From positions 1-64,000 of the forward strand of contig JOEL01000036.1 of NCBI GenBank assembly GCA_000720995.1: a stretch of 64,000 bases of DNA, in the 5' to 3' direction. The notes under the pieces were generated by a model that saw only the letters and a list, made by a program, of their open reading frames with translations, had not been told where the DNA came from and searched no databases. Of this stretch, positions 1-9,366 are shown piece by piece. Every line of letters starts with the position of its first letter. The first letter of the stretch is position 1. A program made the translations under genes and the position numbers. Source of the stretch: Streptomyces celluloflavus. GTDB lineage: Bacteria; Actinomycetota; Actinomycetes; Streptomycetales; Streptomycetaceae.

Positions 1-126
1 GGTGAACGGGCCTATCCAAGACGGCTCCGACGCCGTGATCACACCAGACACAGCAAGATCATCTCACCCGTGACCAGCAGTTACGGGACAACCCTTAGGC
101 TGAGCTTCGACGATCAAGGAGACGGC

Positions 127-582
127 ATGGCACCCTGTGCGGAGTGCGGTGCGGCCGTGGGCTCACGAGCCTGTGGTGACCTGTTCCACGCCTTGCTTGC
201 GTTGGACCATGAACGGCAGGCGCCATGGGGGCCGTTGCACGGTGTCTCGGTCTCTTGCTTCCTGTTCCAGCACCCCAGTCGGCTTCCTGCTGACGATGGT
301 GCGATGGCTTGGGCGCTCCTGCACGCGTACCTCGAAGGCGGCCTCGATGAGGTGAACCAGCTTGTCGGTCAGGCTCGTCGTGGCAACTCCCATCGTGTGA
401 AGGGTGTGCCTTCACGAGTCGCCTGCGAGGCGGTACTGCCGCGCCGGGACGCGCCACCACCCCGTTTCTCTGTCACGATCGAAGACGTCGCTGTCGACGG
501 GACGTTCCCCGCCGAAGAGTTCGTGGAACGCGTCAGGGCCTGGGCTGGCGCCACGGTTGACGCGTGGAGCCACAGCACGTGA
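127..582 (+). CDS. DUF5946 family protein
   Basis: The protein has 151 residues. The N-terminus carries a CxxC pair (C4, C7) and a third cysteine at about residue 16, then a conserved-looking stretch containing LLALDHE, PWGPLHG and FQHPS. This layout matches DUF5946 proteins of Streptomyces, whose function is unknown; the cysteines suggest a small metal site, which is inference. The ATG at 127 was chosen because AAGGAGAC sits just upstream; an in-frame GTG at 70 has no such site. It lies immediately left of an inactivated insertion sequence and shows no operon partner. Confidence 0.75.
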   Translation: MAPCAECGAAVGSRACGDLFHALLALDHERQAPWGPLHGVSVSCFLFQHPSRLPADDGAMAWALLHAYLEGGLDEVNQLVGQARRGNSHRVKGVPSRVACEAVLPRRDAPPPRFSVTIEDVAVDGTFPAEEFVERVRAWAGATVDAWSHST

Positions 583-626
583 CCGGCCGTGGGCCCGTCC
601 GAGAGCGGGCCCCCCAGCGTGCCTCG

Positions 627-655
627 GCTGCTGAACGTGACATGGGTGATGTCGG
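627..655. repeat. IS630 terminal inverted repeat, left
   Basis: It shares GCT-CTGAAC at the outer side and GGGTGATGTCGG at the inner side with the reverse complement of 1759..1786. The two copies differ at a few central bases and by one indel. Confidence 0.7.
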
Positions 656-1712
656 TCAGCCGTCCATGGCCAGGCCGGTGCCGGCAAGGCAGCCGTCGAC
701 CAGGTCTGGGCGGTACTGGATCTGCTTGAGCCGGTGCTTCACCGCCCGGGTAATCTGTGCCAGGTCGGCGGCGGCAAGGTTGCCGATGTCGCGCTTGACC
801 AGCGACCAGACGCCCTCCTGCGGGTTGAGATCCGGCGAGTACGAGGGCAGTTGGAAGACGGTGAGCCAGTCGGCGTTCGCGGCGATGAACTCCCGCAGCG
901 GGGCGGTCAGGTGGATACGGACGTTGTCCCAGACCAGCACGATCGGGCCGCCGAGCTGGATACGGGCCCGGAGGTCGCGGAAGTCGCGCCAGCCGAACCC
1001 CTTCGGCTGGTCCTTGCGGCCGTTGTACTCGCGGACCGCAGAGAACATCCGGGACCGCTGGCCCGGTTTGTAGCAGGTCATGCCCGCCATCGACACCCGG
1101 CCTGAGCCCCGGCCCGCACCCGCACGACCGGGGTGCGGCCTCTGCGGCCCCAGGTCCTGGCGCGCGGCGGCGTCATCGACTGGCCGGCCTCGTCCTCGAA
1201 GACGATCCAGCCGCCGCACGCCGCCGCGGTGCTCTTACCCGCGGCCAGACCTCCTTCTTCCACAGCTCGACCGCTTCCTCGTCACGCTCGATTGCCCGTC
1301 GTGCGGGCTGCTGCCACGACCAGCTGTGCCGCTTCAGCAGACGCCAGGTACCCTCCACCGTGTACGAGACGTGGAACAGTCGGCCGATCAGCGTCTTCAC
1401 CCGTGCCAGCGTCCATCGCTGGTCCGCCCAGCCGTGGGTGAGTGGACCACGCGCCAATTCCCGTTCCAGCCTGGAGATTTGCGTCGCGCCGAGTCTCGGG
1501 CGGTCGGGCGATCCCTTCGTCAGGACCCCGGCCTCGCCGCGTTCTCGCCAGGCCCGGCGCCACCGCTCCACCGACCGCTCGCTCACCCGCAGCACAGCCG
1601 CGATCTCCCGGTTCTTCTCCCCGCGCCCGAAGCGTTCCACGGCCTCCAGCCGGATCCGCTACCGCGCGCCCCTCCCAGCGTCGGTCAGCCCACCGCCCTG
1701 CGCGTATCTCAC
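656..1712 (-). pseudogene. IS630-family DDE transposase, broken
   Basis: An N-terminal helix-turn-helix part (EIAAVLRVSERSVERWRRAW) and a C-terminal DDE part (VLVWDN, then SPDLNPQEGVWSLVK) are clearly IS630-type but cannot be read as one frame. A GTG at 1712 is followed by an in-frame TAG at 1659-1661. The reading frame then changes twice, around 1220-1260 and around 1100-1150. The transposase is therefore non-functional unless several indels are sequencing errors, which the additional nonsense codon makes unlikely. Confidence 0.85.
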
Positions 1713-1758
1713 GCCCCACAGCTACCGGAAGCAACCGACCACCGTCAAAAGAACAGCG

Positions 1759-1786
1759 CCGACATCACCCGATCAAGTTCAGTAGC
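1759..1786. repeat. IS630 terminal inverted repeat, right
   Basis: Partner of 627..655; it begins CCGACATCACCC at the inner side. It marks the end nearest the transposase start. Confidence 0.7.
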
Positions 1787-1817
1787 GGCTGATGCAGCCT
1801 GATAATGCCGCTGCATC

Positions 1818-2077
1818 GTGAGGGCTGATCTGTCGCGTCGGCTCGTCCCGGACGAGCTATGGGAGCTGACAGCTGCGTTGTTGCCGAGGCTCACGTCCCG
1901 TCCGCAGCGCGGAGGTACTGCTCAGGTGGATGAGCGGGCGGTGTTCGCGGCTGTGGTGTGTAGGTCCTGACGAGTGGGTGCGTGTGACGGTATCTGCCGG
2001 AGTCGTTCGGCGTCTCGTCGGCCACCACGCGCCGCCGGTTCACTGCGTGGGCCGAGGCCGGGCCATGGCGGCGAAGC
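1818..2077 (+). pseudogene. IS5-family transposase remnant (N-terminal part)
   Basis: From a GTG at 1818 the translation resembles the N-terminus of actinomycete IS5-family transposases (LSRRLVPDELWEL, then QVDERAVFAAVV). A frame change near 1965 then leads into TSG, and the next segment (RRRFTAWAEAG) is interrupted by TAG and TGA codons where Tyr and Trp codons are usual. The catalytic part is absent. It lies 32 bases beyond the IS630 copy, so two elements have decayed side by side. Confidence 0.7.
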
Positions 2078-2109
2078 TGGTTTCCGGGCAGAAGGTCGCG
2101 GAGACTGAC

Positions 2110-2288
2110 GAGCTTGTCCGGTCCCGGCGGCGGTGGGTGACAAACATTGGCCCGCGCGTACGGCCGTTCAGTCGGCGTGGCAGGAGCCGGGCGGTGTCAG
2201 CGTCCCGGTAGACGGTCTCCAGCATGCAGTCCTCGCGGACTTGGCCCCGGTGGCGGGCCTTGGCGCGGGCGCCTTCGGCACTGTATGA
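2110..2288 (-). pseudogene. Tyrosine recombinase/integrase fragment
   Basis: The minus strand reads ARAKARHRGQVREDCMLETV and then DADTARLLPRRLNGRTRGP. This resembles the internal segment of actinomycete tyrosine recombinases in which LLPRLLKGRTRGPVF-like text precedes the catalytic region. No Arg-His-Arg-Tyr catalytic core is present. It appears to be a scrap joined to the neighbouring transposase remnant. Confidence 0.45.
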
Positions 2289-2358
2289 ACAACCTCAACC
2301 GATCTATAAAATCTGACAATTGCTCGCTACTGAATACCTCAACACGCAGGTGGCCAAC

Positions 2359-2997
2359 ATGCATGAATCGCACCCGCTCCTGGCTTTCTTCATGAACGCT
2401 GCCGACAGCCGCTTCCCGCCCGTCGACGGCCGGGTGACGGTGCTGCCGCCCCTGCCCGGGGGACTCGAATGCTCGGTCGCCTTTACCGGTCACGCCGTCA
2501 TCGCCACTGCCATGACCAAACAGGCTGTACACGCCCAGAGCCCAGACGGTTTCGGCGGGTCGCTCTCTCCAGACTTCCTGCGCCACCTCGCAGGGCCCAA
2601 GGGCTGGATCGACGTCACCGATGCCACACTCACAGCCCGCGGCATCGGCGGCCCCCCACAGCTGGCGGAGCTGCCCGACGCAGACGACCATCCACGTGTC
2701 CGCCACGCCCGGTGGCTGCGGACGAATGTCCAGGTCTACGGAGACGAACGTGGCCTCATCACGCTGGCCGACGGCCTTGCCGGGCGGCGAGAGTTGAGTA
2801 TCGAACTCCACCGCACTGAGGACAGCAGCCGAGGGCACGGGCGGTCGCTCCTCACCGATGCCCTTTCGCTGGTCCCGGAAGGCGAACCCGTCTTCGCCGC
2901 CGTTTCCCCGGGCAACGCCCGCTCCCTGCGGGCCTTCCTCGCCTGCGGTTTCACTCCCATCGGCAGCGAGGTTCTGTTGCGCCCCGAGCGGGGATAG
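2359..2997 (+). CDS. GNAT-like N-acetyltransferase
   Basis: The protein has 212 residues. The C-terminal third resembles a GNAT acetyl-CoA-binding fold: RGHGRSLLTDAL is the Q/RxxGxG-type loop, followed by EPVFAAVSPGNARSLRAFLACGF, the usual strand-helix that closes the cofactor site. The N-terminal half is not recognisable and may hold the acceptor site; the substrate cannot be predicted. The ATG at 2359 follows AGGTGG; an in-frame TTG at 2320 is less likely. It stands alone, just right of mobile-element debris. Confidence 0.7.
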   Translation: MHESHPLLAFFMNAADSRFPPVDGRVTVLPPLPGGLECSVAFTGHAVIATAMTKQAVHAQSPDGFGGSLSPDFLRHLAGPKGWIDVTDATLTARGIGGPPQLAELPDADDHPRVRHARWLRTNVQVYGDERGLITLADGLAGRRELSIELHRTEDSSRGHGRSLLTDALSLVPEGEPVFAAVSPGNARSLRAFLACGFTPIGSEVLLRPERG

Positions 2998-3439
2998 CCG
3001 GACTGGGCTACTGGAATCGTGCGGTGACCGCATTGCTGTGCGCTGACTGCGGGCGGCGGCGTCTTCAAAGACCAACGGCCCAACCATCCGCCCTCATACG
3101 TAACAGCCAACCGGTCCACAGCTATTGGCAATTGCTTCCGAATTCTCGGGGGCAACAGAGCGGTCGGCCACCAGAGGCTGCTCATGGCGCGACCGCTCGA
3201 CCACGCAGCCTGACGGCGCCCCAGATGATCAGTGCTTGCCGAGAGCCGGTGTGAGTACGACCTCGTAGCGCAGGTGCAGTCGACGCCCTGCGAGGAGGCA
3301 CGAGATGCCAAGGCCCTCACTCCCTGCACGCCGACAGACCACCGGTGTGGGCGGCCTGTCGGGGGTGTACTCCCGGGCTTGGCGGCATCCTGCGGCAGCG
3401 GATGCGCTTCAGGATGCCGCCGGGGTGTGCGGGTTGTGG
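2998..3439. other. Intergenic region, nothing recognised
   Basis: This is 442 bases between two convergent genes. No convincing gene, hairpin or repeat was found; open frames here lack ribosome-binding sites and do not resemble known families. Confidence 0.4.
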
Positions 3440-3955
3440 TCAGGCGCCGGGCTGGACCGGGCCGACGAGGGTGCCGGTGCCGACGGTGAGTGGGCCGGAG
3501 GCGGTGGACTCGCCGGGGATCACCCCGTCCGGAGTCTTGAGCGTGAAAGCCGCCTCGTCGGCGGGGACGCCGCCGGCACTGTCGGGGACCTGGATGTCGA
3601 AGTGCACCGGATGACCGGGGCCGAAGTTCACCACCTTGTTCTGCGGGCCGTAGCGGCCGGCGGTGAACTTGGTGAGGGAACCGTGGTGGTAGAACCGCAC
3701 GCCGGTCGGTGATCCGGCCAGCCGGCACGGGCCGTACCCGCGTGCTGCGGTCATGGTGACCCGGTAATGGTGGTGCCCCGAGGTGGCAGGACCCGCGGTG
3801 ATCTTGGCGATGTGGTTCGCCGGACGGCACGCGTAGGGCGCCGGACCGCCCGCCGGCGCGGCCGTCGGCGACGACGCCTGCGCCGCTCCCCCTCCCGCCG
3901 CGCCCACCAGCACGGCGGCGGCAACGGTGACGGCGATCTTCCGGGTGGTTCGCAT
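3440..3955 (-). CDS. Secreted DUF4232-like protein
   Basis: The protein has 171 residues. A Sec signal peptide (basic RTTRK, hydrophobic core, cleavage near AQA) covers about residues 1-28. The mature part contains two cysteines and text such as VRFYHHG and HFDIQVPDSAGG, resembling the DUF4232 beta-sandwich proteins secreted by streptomycetes, whose role is unknown. A start at the second Met (3955) gives the better signal peptide than the one three codons upstream. No operon partner is visible. Confidence 0.7.
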   Translation of the reverse strand: MRTTRKIAVTVAAAVLVGAAGGGAAQASSPTAAPAGGPAPYACRPANHIAKITAGPATSGHHHYRVTMTAARGYGPCRLAGSPTGVRFYHHGSLTKFTAGRYGPQNKVVNFGPGHPVHFDIQVPDSAGGVPADEAAFTLKTPDGVIPGESTASGPLTVGTGTLVGPVQPGA

Positions 3956-4581
3956 CACGAACACTCCATTCCTGCTCGGCGGTTCACGGATGTTCCGCCA
4001 GAACCCTGGTCATCTCCATTCCTCCCCTCCAACCGGACCGAGGAATGTCATAAGTCCGTCACGGCTGCCCCATCCGCCCGTTCCCCAGGGCAGGAAAGTT
4101 CGCACGATGATGCGCTCGGCTGACGACCACGAGCGACGGAATCGGCGTGGGGCATAGCACTGAGCATGCCGTGATGTGACGCGTGCCGGTCCGTTCCTAG
4201 GCGGCCGGTTCGGCGGCCCGAGACCGAATGGGGACTGAAGTCGTGGGGACCGCACGCACGTTCGCGCCTACAGCCGAGCCTGCCTGGACGCAATGCGGCG
4301 ATGGCGAGCCCGTGCGGGGCTGCCCGACCTTTCCCCGCCACGAATCCGGACGACGCTAGCCAACGCGCCTCCATTTCAGGCAAGTTGACAGGCGGGCGAG
4401 TCAACCAATCCGTAGCCGAGGGTCTGCCGACCAGTGCGCTGCCGACCGGCGTAACCGCTACCCGAACCGGCGGAACACGACGACACCGTCCTCGTCATGC
4501 CCCTCCAAGATGCCGACGGCAGCGACACCCACCGCCCCTCACCGCCCACAACCCGGCATCGACGGGGATTCACAAGTGCCC
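3956..4581. other. Intergenic region, nothing recognised
   Basis: About 630 bases upstream of the secreted protein and downstream of the broken SDR gene. It presumably carries the promoter of the former. No gene, repeat or strong hairpin was found. Confidence 0.35.
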
Positions 4582-5407
4582 TCATCCGACCGAGCGCGTA
4601 GCCAGCTCGCCGAACTCCCGGTCCGGCAGTGCCCTGTTGAGCCTCAGGAGCTCCTCGTCGAGCCAGCCGACGGCGTAGCGGGTGTCCGGGTGATCGGACT
4701 CGACGGCCTGCCGTATGGTCTCCGCGACGACGCCGGGATCGGAGCCCTCGATCAGGCCGGTCTTGCCGCGCCGCGCCATGGCCTCGGCCATTTCCCGGTA
4801 GGCATCCCGGCCGGACATCTCCCTCAGCTGCGCAGTCGTCCGGTCCTCGAACTCGGTCTTGATGATGCCGGGTTGGATGATCACGACGCCGACGCCGAAC
4901 CGCGCCGCCTCCATACGGAGGGTGTCCGAGAGTGCCTCCAGAGCGTGCTTTGACGCGTAGTACCAGGCGCCGAGTGGCAGTGCGATCTCGCCGCCGATCG
5001 ACGAGACGTTGACGATCGTGCCGGATCTCTGCTCGCGCATGTGCAGCAGGACAAGTTGGGTCAGCCTGGCCGGTGCGGAGAGGTTGACCTCCAACTGGTC
5101 GCGCGCCCGGTCCAGCGGCACGTCCTCGACGGCGCCGTGCAGGATGGTTCCGGCGTTGTTGACCAGGACGTCGAACCGCTGTTGCTCGTCGAGGACGGTG
5201 GCGGCCACCCGGTCGAGTCCTCCTCGCTCCGCGCGTCCACCTCCAAGGCGTGGCCGCCGGCGGCGCGGATGTCGTCCATCCTGCGCACTCGCCGTGCGGC
5301 GCCGTACACCGTATGGCCCGCGCGCCGGAGCTCCCGTGCGGCGGCCCGGCCGATCCCCGACGACTCGCCGGCGACGCGCCGGTGACCAGGCATGTCTTGG
5401 CCGTCAC
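4582..5407 (-). pseudogene. SDR family oxidoreductase, two frameshifts
   Basis: Three frames together read as one classical short-chain dehydrogenase. The start is TAKTCLVTGAS from a GTG at 5407. SSGIGRAAARELRRAGHTVY follows in a second frame, and VLVNNAG, IVNVSS and the catalytic YxxxK (YYASKHALEAL) in a third. Frame changes lie near 5365-5380 (about 8 extra bases inside the cofactor loop) and near 5215. Its start is 3 bases after the P450 stop, so the two formed an operon. Either the gene is dead or these are sequencing indels; the catalytic half is intact and in frame. Confidence 0.75.
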
Positions 5408-5410
5408 CCC

Positions 5411-6604
5411 CTACACGTCCCAGGTGACGGGCAGCTGGTGCACGCCGTGGATGAGCATGTCGGTACGGAGCGCCACGTCCTCGGCGGGAACCGCCAGGCG
5501 CAGCCCCGGGAATCTGGTGAGCAGTGCGGAAAGCGCCACCTGCATCTCCACGCGGGCGAGTTGCTGGCCGAGGCATTGGTGGACGCCGTGGCCGAAGGCC
5601 ACGTGTCCGCGGGCCGGGCGGAGCAGGTCGAGGGTGTCGGGATCGGCGAAGCGTGCGGGGTCGCGGTTGGCCGTGGGGATCGAGACGGTGACCGTCTCAC
5701 CGGCCTTGATCCGTTCGCCGTGCAGCTCGATGTCCTCCAACGCGGTGCGCACCGTGAACGGGATGATGCTCAGATAGCGCAGCAGTTCCTCGACCGCGTC
5801 GCCGGCGATGCCCGGATCCGCGCGCAGGAGGGCGAGCTGGCCGGGGTGGCTCAGCAGGGCGAAGGTGCCCAGTGCGAGCATGTTGGCCGTGGTGTCCAGT
5901 CCCGCGCCCAGCAGCACGAAGCCGATGTTGACCAGTTCCTCGTCGCTGAGGTCGGCGGCGGTCAGGTCACTGAGCAAGTCGTCGGTGGGCGCCGCCCGCT
6001 TGGCCGGCACCAGCTCGCCGAGGAACTCCTGCACCGCCGCGTAGGCCGCCCCCGTCCGCTCCGGCGAGGAGTCCAGGCGGGACATGTCCAGCGCCTGCCT
6101 CTGGAAGCGCGCCCGGTCCGCGTACGGCACGCCGAGGAGTTCGCAGATCACCTGCGCGGGGACCGGCTGCGCCAGGGCCTCCACCAGATCCACCGGGCAG
6201 TCGCGACGCTCCATCGCGTCGAGGTGCTCGGCCGTGATGTCCTGGATCTGCTCGGTGAGCCGGCGCATGCGCCGCACGGTGAACTGGCCGGTGAGAAGAC
6301 GGCGGTAGCGGGTGTGCTCCGGTGCGTCCAGGGCGTTGAAGAATCCGGGCGGCGCGGGCCGGTTGCCGCCGGGGACACCCGCGATCGGCACGTGCCTCAG
6401 CTCGGCCCGGACGCTGAACCGCGGGTCGGCCAGCACCTCACGTACGAGGACGTGGCTGGTCACCAGCCACCCCGCGTGCCCGTCCGGGTAGTTCAGCCGG
6501 CTCAGCGGACGCTGCTCGCGCAGCTCGGCCAATCCTGCGGGCGGGTCGAACGGCCGGTCGGCCGGCCGCGCGGTCGGCAGTGAAGTGGTCACGTCGGTCT
6601 CCAT
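5411..6604 (-). CDS. Cytochrome P450
   Basis: The protein has 397 residues, the usual bacterial class I size. The I-helix reads GAGLDTTANM, the ExxR-type region is EELLRYL, and the haem loop is FGHGVHQCLGQQLAR with the Cys ligand at about residue 344. The family oxidises small molecules using ferredoxin electrons; no ferredoxin gene is adjacent. It shares an operon with the broken SDR and diverges from the MarR-type regulator. ATG 6604 was preferred over an in-frame GTG at 6610; neither has a clear ribosome-binding site. The substrate is unknown; bacterial relatives often act in secondary metabolism. Confidence 0.9.
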   Translation of the reverse strand: METDVTTSLPTARPADRPFDPPAGLAELREQRPLSRLNYPDGHAGWLVTSHVLVREVLADPRFSVRAELRHVPIAGVPGGNRPAPPGFFNALDAPEHTRYRRLLTGQFTVRRMRRLTEQIQDITAEHLDAMERRDCPVDLVEALAQPVPAQVICELLGVPYADRARFQRQALDMSRLDSSPERTGAAYAAVQEFLGELVPAKRAAPTDDLLSDLTAADLSDEELVNIGFVLLGAGLDTTANMLALGTFALLSHPGQLALLRADPGIAGDAVEELLRYLSIIPFTVRTALEDIELHGERIKAGETVTVSIPTANRDPARFADPDTLDLLRPARGHVAFGHGVHQCLGQQLARVEMQVALSALLTRFPGLRLAVPAEDVALRTDMLIHGVHQLPVTWDV

Positions 6605-6770
6605 CCCCACGCATCATTTGCGATGGGCGAAACGCTAGGACCGTGTTTCGCGTAGCCGCAACCGTTCATCTGTGTTCCAGCAGGTAGGAGCGGTATCGTC
6701 GGCGCAATGACATTGCGGCTGAATGCACTGACCGCTGCGATCGGCTTCATGTGACGGACAGGAGGACGGA

Positions 6771-7466
6771 GTGCCGGGCGGTCGTCTGACCCACGAGGAG
6801 CGTCAGTGTGTCGCCGCCGGACTGGCAGCGGGGCTCAGCTACGCCGAGATCGCCCGCCGGCTGGGGCGCCCCGGGTCCACCATCAGTCGCGAGGTCGGGC
6901 GCAACGGCGGGGCCCGCGGCTATCGGGCGAACCAGGCACAGCAGGCGACCAAGTGGCGGGCCCGCCGGCGCAAGCCGCACCCGGCCACGCCGTCCGAAAC
7001 CGGCGAGCGCGCCCCGCGGGCACAGTACGAGTTCGAGGACAGGTTCGCCGAGATGATGGCCCGGACAGGGGTTCCCGCCATGATGGCCAGGGTCCTCGTC
7101 TGCCTGTTCACCAGCGACACCGGCAGCCTCACCGCTCCCGAGCTCGTCGCCAGGCTGCAGGTCAGTCCGGCCTCCGTCTCCAAGGCCGTCGGCTGGCTGG
7201 AGCAGCGTGGCCTGGTCGGCCGCGAACGCGACGGCCGGCGCGAGCGATACGTGATCGACGACCACGTCTGGTACCAGGCGTGGCAGGTCAGCGTCCGGTC
7301 GATGGCCATGTGGGCAGACTTCACCCAACAAGGAGCCGATCTGTTCGGCAGCGCCTCTCCGGCCGGGGCGCGGCTGCGGGCCACGAGCCAGTTCTTCCAG
7401 CACCTCGGCCACGACATGGCCCAGGCGGCCGAGCACTGGCGGCAGACCCTCTCGGCGCGGCCGTGA
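6771..7466 (+). CDS. MarR/GbsR-type regulator with an extra N-terminal HTH
   Basis: The protein has 231 residues. Residues about 4-47 (LTHEERQCVAAGLAAGLSYA, then EIARRLGRPGSTISREVGRN) form an IS30-type helix-turn-helix (HTH_38). After a basic, Ala/Pro-rich linker, residues about 95-225 form a winged-helix domain of the GbsR/MarR kind, with recognition helix VSPASVSKAVGWLEQRGLV and wing GRRERYVIDD. Two DNA-binding modules in one chain are unusual but known in actinomycetes. The GTG start follows AGGAGGACGGA. It diverges from the P450/SDR operon, the obvious target. Confidence 0.85.
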   Translation: MPGGRLTHEERQCVAAGLAAGLSYAEIARRLGRPGSTISREVGRNGGARGYRANQAQQATKWRARRRKPHPATPSETGERAPRAQYEFEDRFAEMMARTGVPAMMARVLVCLFTSDTGSLTAPELVARLQVSPASVSKAVGWLEQRGLVGRERDGRRERYVIDDHVWYQAWQVSVRSMAMWADFTQQGADLFGSASPAGARLRATSQFFQHLGHDMAQAAEHWRQTLSARP

Positions 7467-7632
7467 GTCCGTCTGGCCCGGCGGCCGGCCACCGCACCGG
7501 AAGCGCTGCGAGACGAGAGGCGTCCCCCGTTCAGGGCTTCGAGTCATCGCAGGCAGGTGCCTCGGCCCGGCACGCGAGCGTCGTGGGACCGGTGTGCCGG
7601 CTCGCGCGGGCGGGTATGGCAGCGTCCCGCCG

Positions 7633-7664
7633 GCCGTCGAGCGGTGCGGCGACCGCTCGACGGC
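7633..7664. terminator. Bidirectional terminator between convergent genes
   Basis: A perfect 13-bp stem (GCCGTCGAGCGGT and its complement) with a 6-base loop lies between the ends of the regulator gene and the ligase gene. It lacks a T-run, as is usual in streptomycetes. Confidence 0.7.
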
Positions 7665-7684
7665 TCGGCACGAGATCGCCTACC

Positions 7685-9349
7685 TCAGGCCTGGGCGGCG
7701 GGCAGCTCCGCGGTGAACTCGACGATCCGGGACCTGCGCAGCACCCGGACGGCCTCTCGCTGGACCTTCCCCGATTCGGTGCGCGGCAGATCGTCCACGA
7801 ACTCCAGCAACCGGACGAGCTTGGGCGCGGGCAGCCGTTCCCGCAGGTGCGCGAAGAGCGCCTCGGCGGTGGCCCGGGTGGCGTTCCACCCGGCGGCGGG
7901 CACGACGTACGCCTTGGGTACCAGTGCTTCGCCCTCGGTCACCGGTACCACGGACAGTTCGGCGACGGCGGGGTGCAGCACCAGCACGTGTTCCAGTTCG
8001 AGTGGGGCGATCAGTGCCCCGTCCGGCCCCTCGAACACGTCCTTGCGCCGCCCGAGATAGACCAGGGAACCGTCGCTGTCCCACCGGGCCAGGTCACCGG
8101 TTCGGTAGAGGCCGCCCGGGGTGTGGCTGGTGGCGTTGTCCTCCGGGTCCAGGTAGCCGCGCATCATGCCGACGGGTTCGTTGGCCAGGTCCAGGCACAG
8201 CTCGCCCTCCTGAGCCGGCTCGTCGGAGTCGGGCCGGACCACCACCAGTTCGTAGCCCGGTAGCGGATAGCCCATGGATACCGGGTCCGCCGGGGAGGAG
8301 GCGGTGACCCCGGCCATGGCGGTGACCTCGGACTGGCCGAACCCGTTGCGGACGGTCACCCCGGCCAGCTCGCGGACCTGCTCGACCACGTCGCCCATGA
8401 GCGGTTCGCCGACGCTGACCGCGTGCCGCAACCCGGGCAGGCCGTCGGGTATTCCGGTGCGGATCAGTGCCCGCCAGATGCTGGGCGGGGCGCAGAAACT
8501 GGTGACCGTACCGGTCCGCAGTACGTCCAGCAGCCGCTGCGGGGTCGCCTCGGCGTTGTCCATGGACACCACGGTGGCCTCGGCGTTCCAGGGCCCGAAC
8601 AGCGAGCTCCACGGGTACTTCGCCCAGGCCGGGGCGGAGACGTTGAGGTGTACGTCCCCCGGTTTCAGCCCGTTCCAGTACATGCTCGCCAGATGCCCGA
8701 TGGCGTAGCTGACGTGTGTGTGCACCACGAGCTTCGGCCGTGAGGTGGAGCCGGAGGTGAAGTAGTAGAACAGCGGCTCGTCGGCCTCGGTGGGTCCCTC
8801 CGGCACGAAGTCGCCCTCATGCTCGGCCGAGGTGGCGAAGTCGGCCCAGCCCTCGTGCTCCCCGCCAACGATGATCTTGGTCTGGAGCCCGTCCACCGCG
8901 AGCCCCGGCACGATCCGGTGGTCGGCGATCACGTGCTTGGCTCCGGCCCTGCCGATCCTGGTGCGCAGTTCCTCGGGCGAGATGGTGATGAAGGCGGGGG
9001 CGACGATGGCACGGATCTTGATCAGTGCGAGCATCAGCTCCCACAGCTCGGTCCGGTTGTCCATCAGCAGCATCACCACCTCGCCGCGGCGCACGCCCTG
9101 CGACAGCAGCCAGCTGGCGACCCGGTCGGAGCGTTGGGAGAGCTCCTGGAAGGTCAGCTCGCCCTGCCCGACGATGCGCAGGGCCACCCGGTCGTTGCCC
9201 TCGGCGATCCGGTCGAACCAGTCGATCGCCCAGTTGAACTGCCGTGGCCGCGGCCACCGGAACGCCTTGCGCGCGGCGTCCTGGTCCTCGGCGTGGTGTA
9301 ACAGGAGGTCCCGTGCGGCCCGGAACTCCCGGTACGCATCGTCTTGCAC
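7685..9349 (-). CDS. Acyl/aryl-AMP ligase (ANL superfamily)
   Basis: The protein has 554 residues. The P-loop is YYFTSGSTSRPK, the adenine motif region GFGQSEVTAM, the hinge YRTGDLARWDSDG, and the catalytic Lys lies in RTESGKVQRE at about residue 528. The overall text resembles benzoate- and aminobenzoate-CoA ligases. It activates a carboxylic acid as an adenylate, then loads it on CoA or, given the neighbouring carrier protein, on ACP (inference). GTG 9349 was chosen; GGGGA lies 10 bases upstream and an in-frame TTG at 9355 is possible. It is the last gene of the five-gene operon. Confidence 0.9.
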   Translation of the reverse strand: MQDDAYREFRAARDLLLHHAEDQDAARKAFRWPRPRQFNWAIDWFDRIAEGNDRVALRIVGQGELTFQELSQRSDRVASWLLSQGVRRGEVVMLLMDNRTELWELMLALIKIRAIVAPAFITISPEELRTRIGRAGAKHVIADHRIVPGLAVDGLQTKIIVGGEHEGWADFATSAEHEGDFVPEGPTEADEPLFYYFTSGSTSRPKLVVHTHVSYAIGHLASMYWNGLKPGDVHLNVSAPAWAKYPWSSLFGPWNAEATVVSMDNAEATPQRLLDVLRTGTVTSFCAPPSIWRALIRTGIPDGLPGLRHAVSVGEPLMGDVVEQVRELAGVTVRNGFGQSEVTAMAGVTASSPADPVSMGYPLPGYELVVVRPDSDEPAQEGELCLDLANEPVGMMRGYLDPEDNATSHTPGGLYRTGDLARWDSDGSLVYLGRRKDVFEGPDGALIAPLELEHVLVLHPAVAELSVVPVTEGEALVPKAYVVPAAGWNATRATAEALFAHLRERLPAPKLVRLLEFVDDLPRTESGKVQREAVRVLRRSRIVEFTAELPAAQA

Positions 9350-9366
9350 GGACAACTTGTCCCCGA

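Larger units (their letters stand above)
627..1786 (-). mobile_element. IS630-family insertion sequence, inactivated
   Basis: The element is about 1.16 kb, the usual IS630 size, with imperfect inverted repeats at both ends and one broken transposase between them. The inner edge of the left repeat touches the transposase stop codon. The flanks do not show the TA duplication expected of IS630, so the exact outer ends are uncertain by a few bases. Confidence 0.75.

Noticed and set aside
656-1712. Programmed frameshifting in the IS630 transposase
   Set aside because: A nonsense codon in the N-terminal part and two separate frame changes point to decay rather than recoding.
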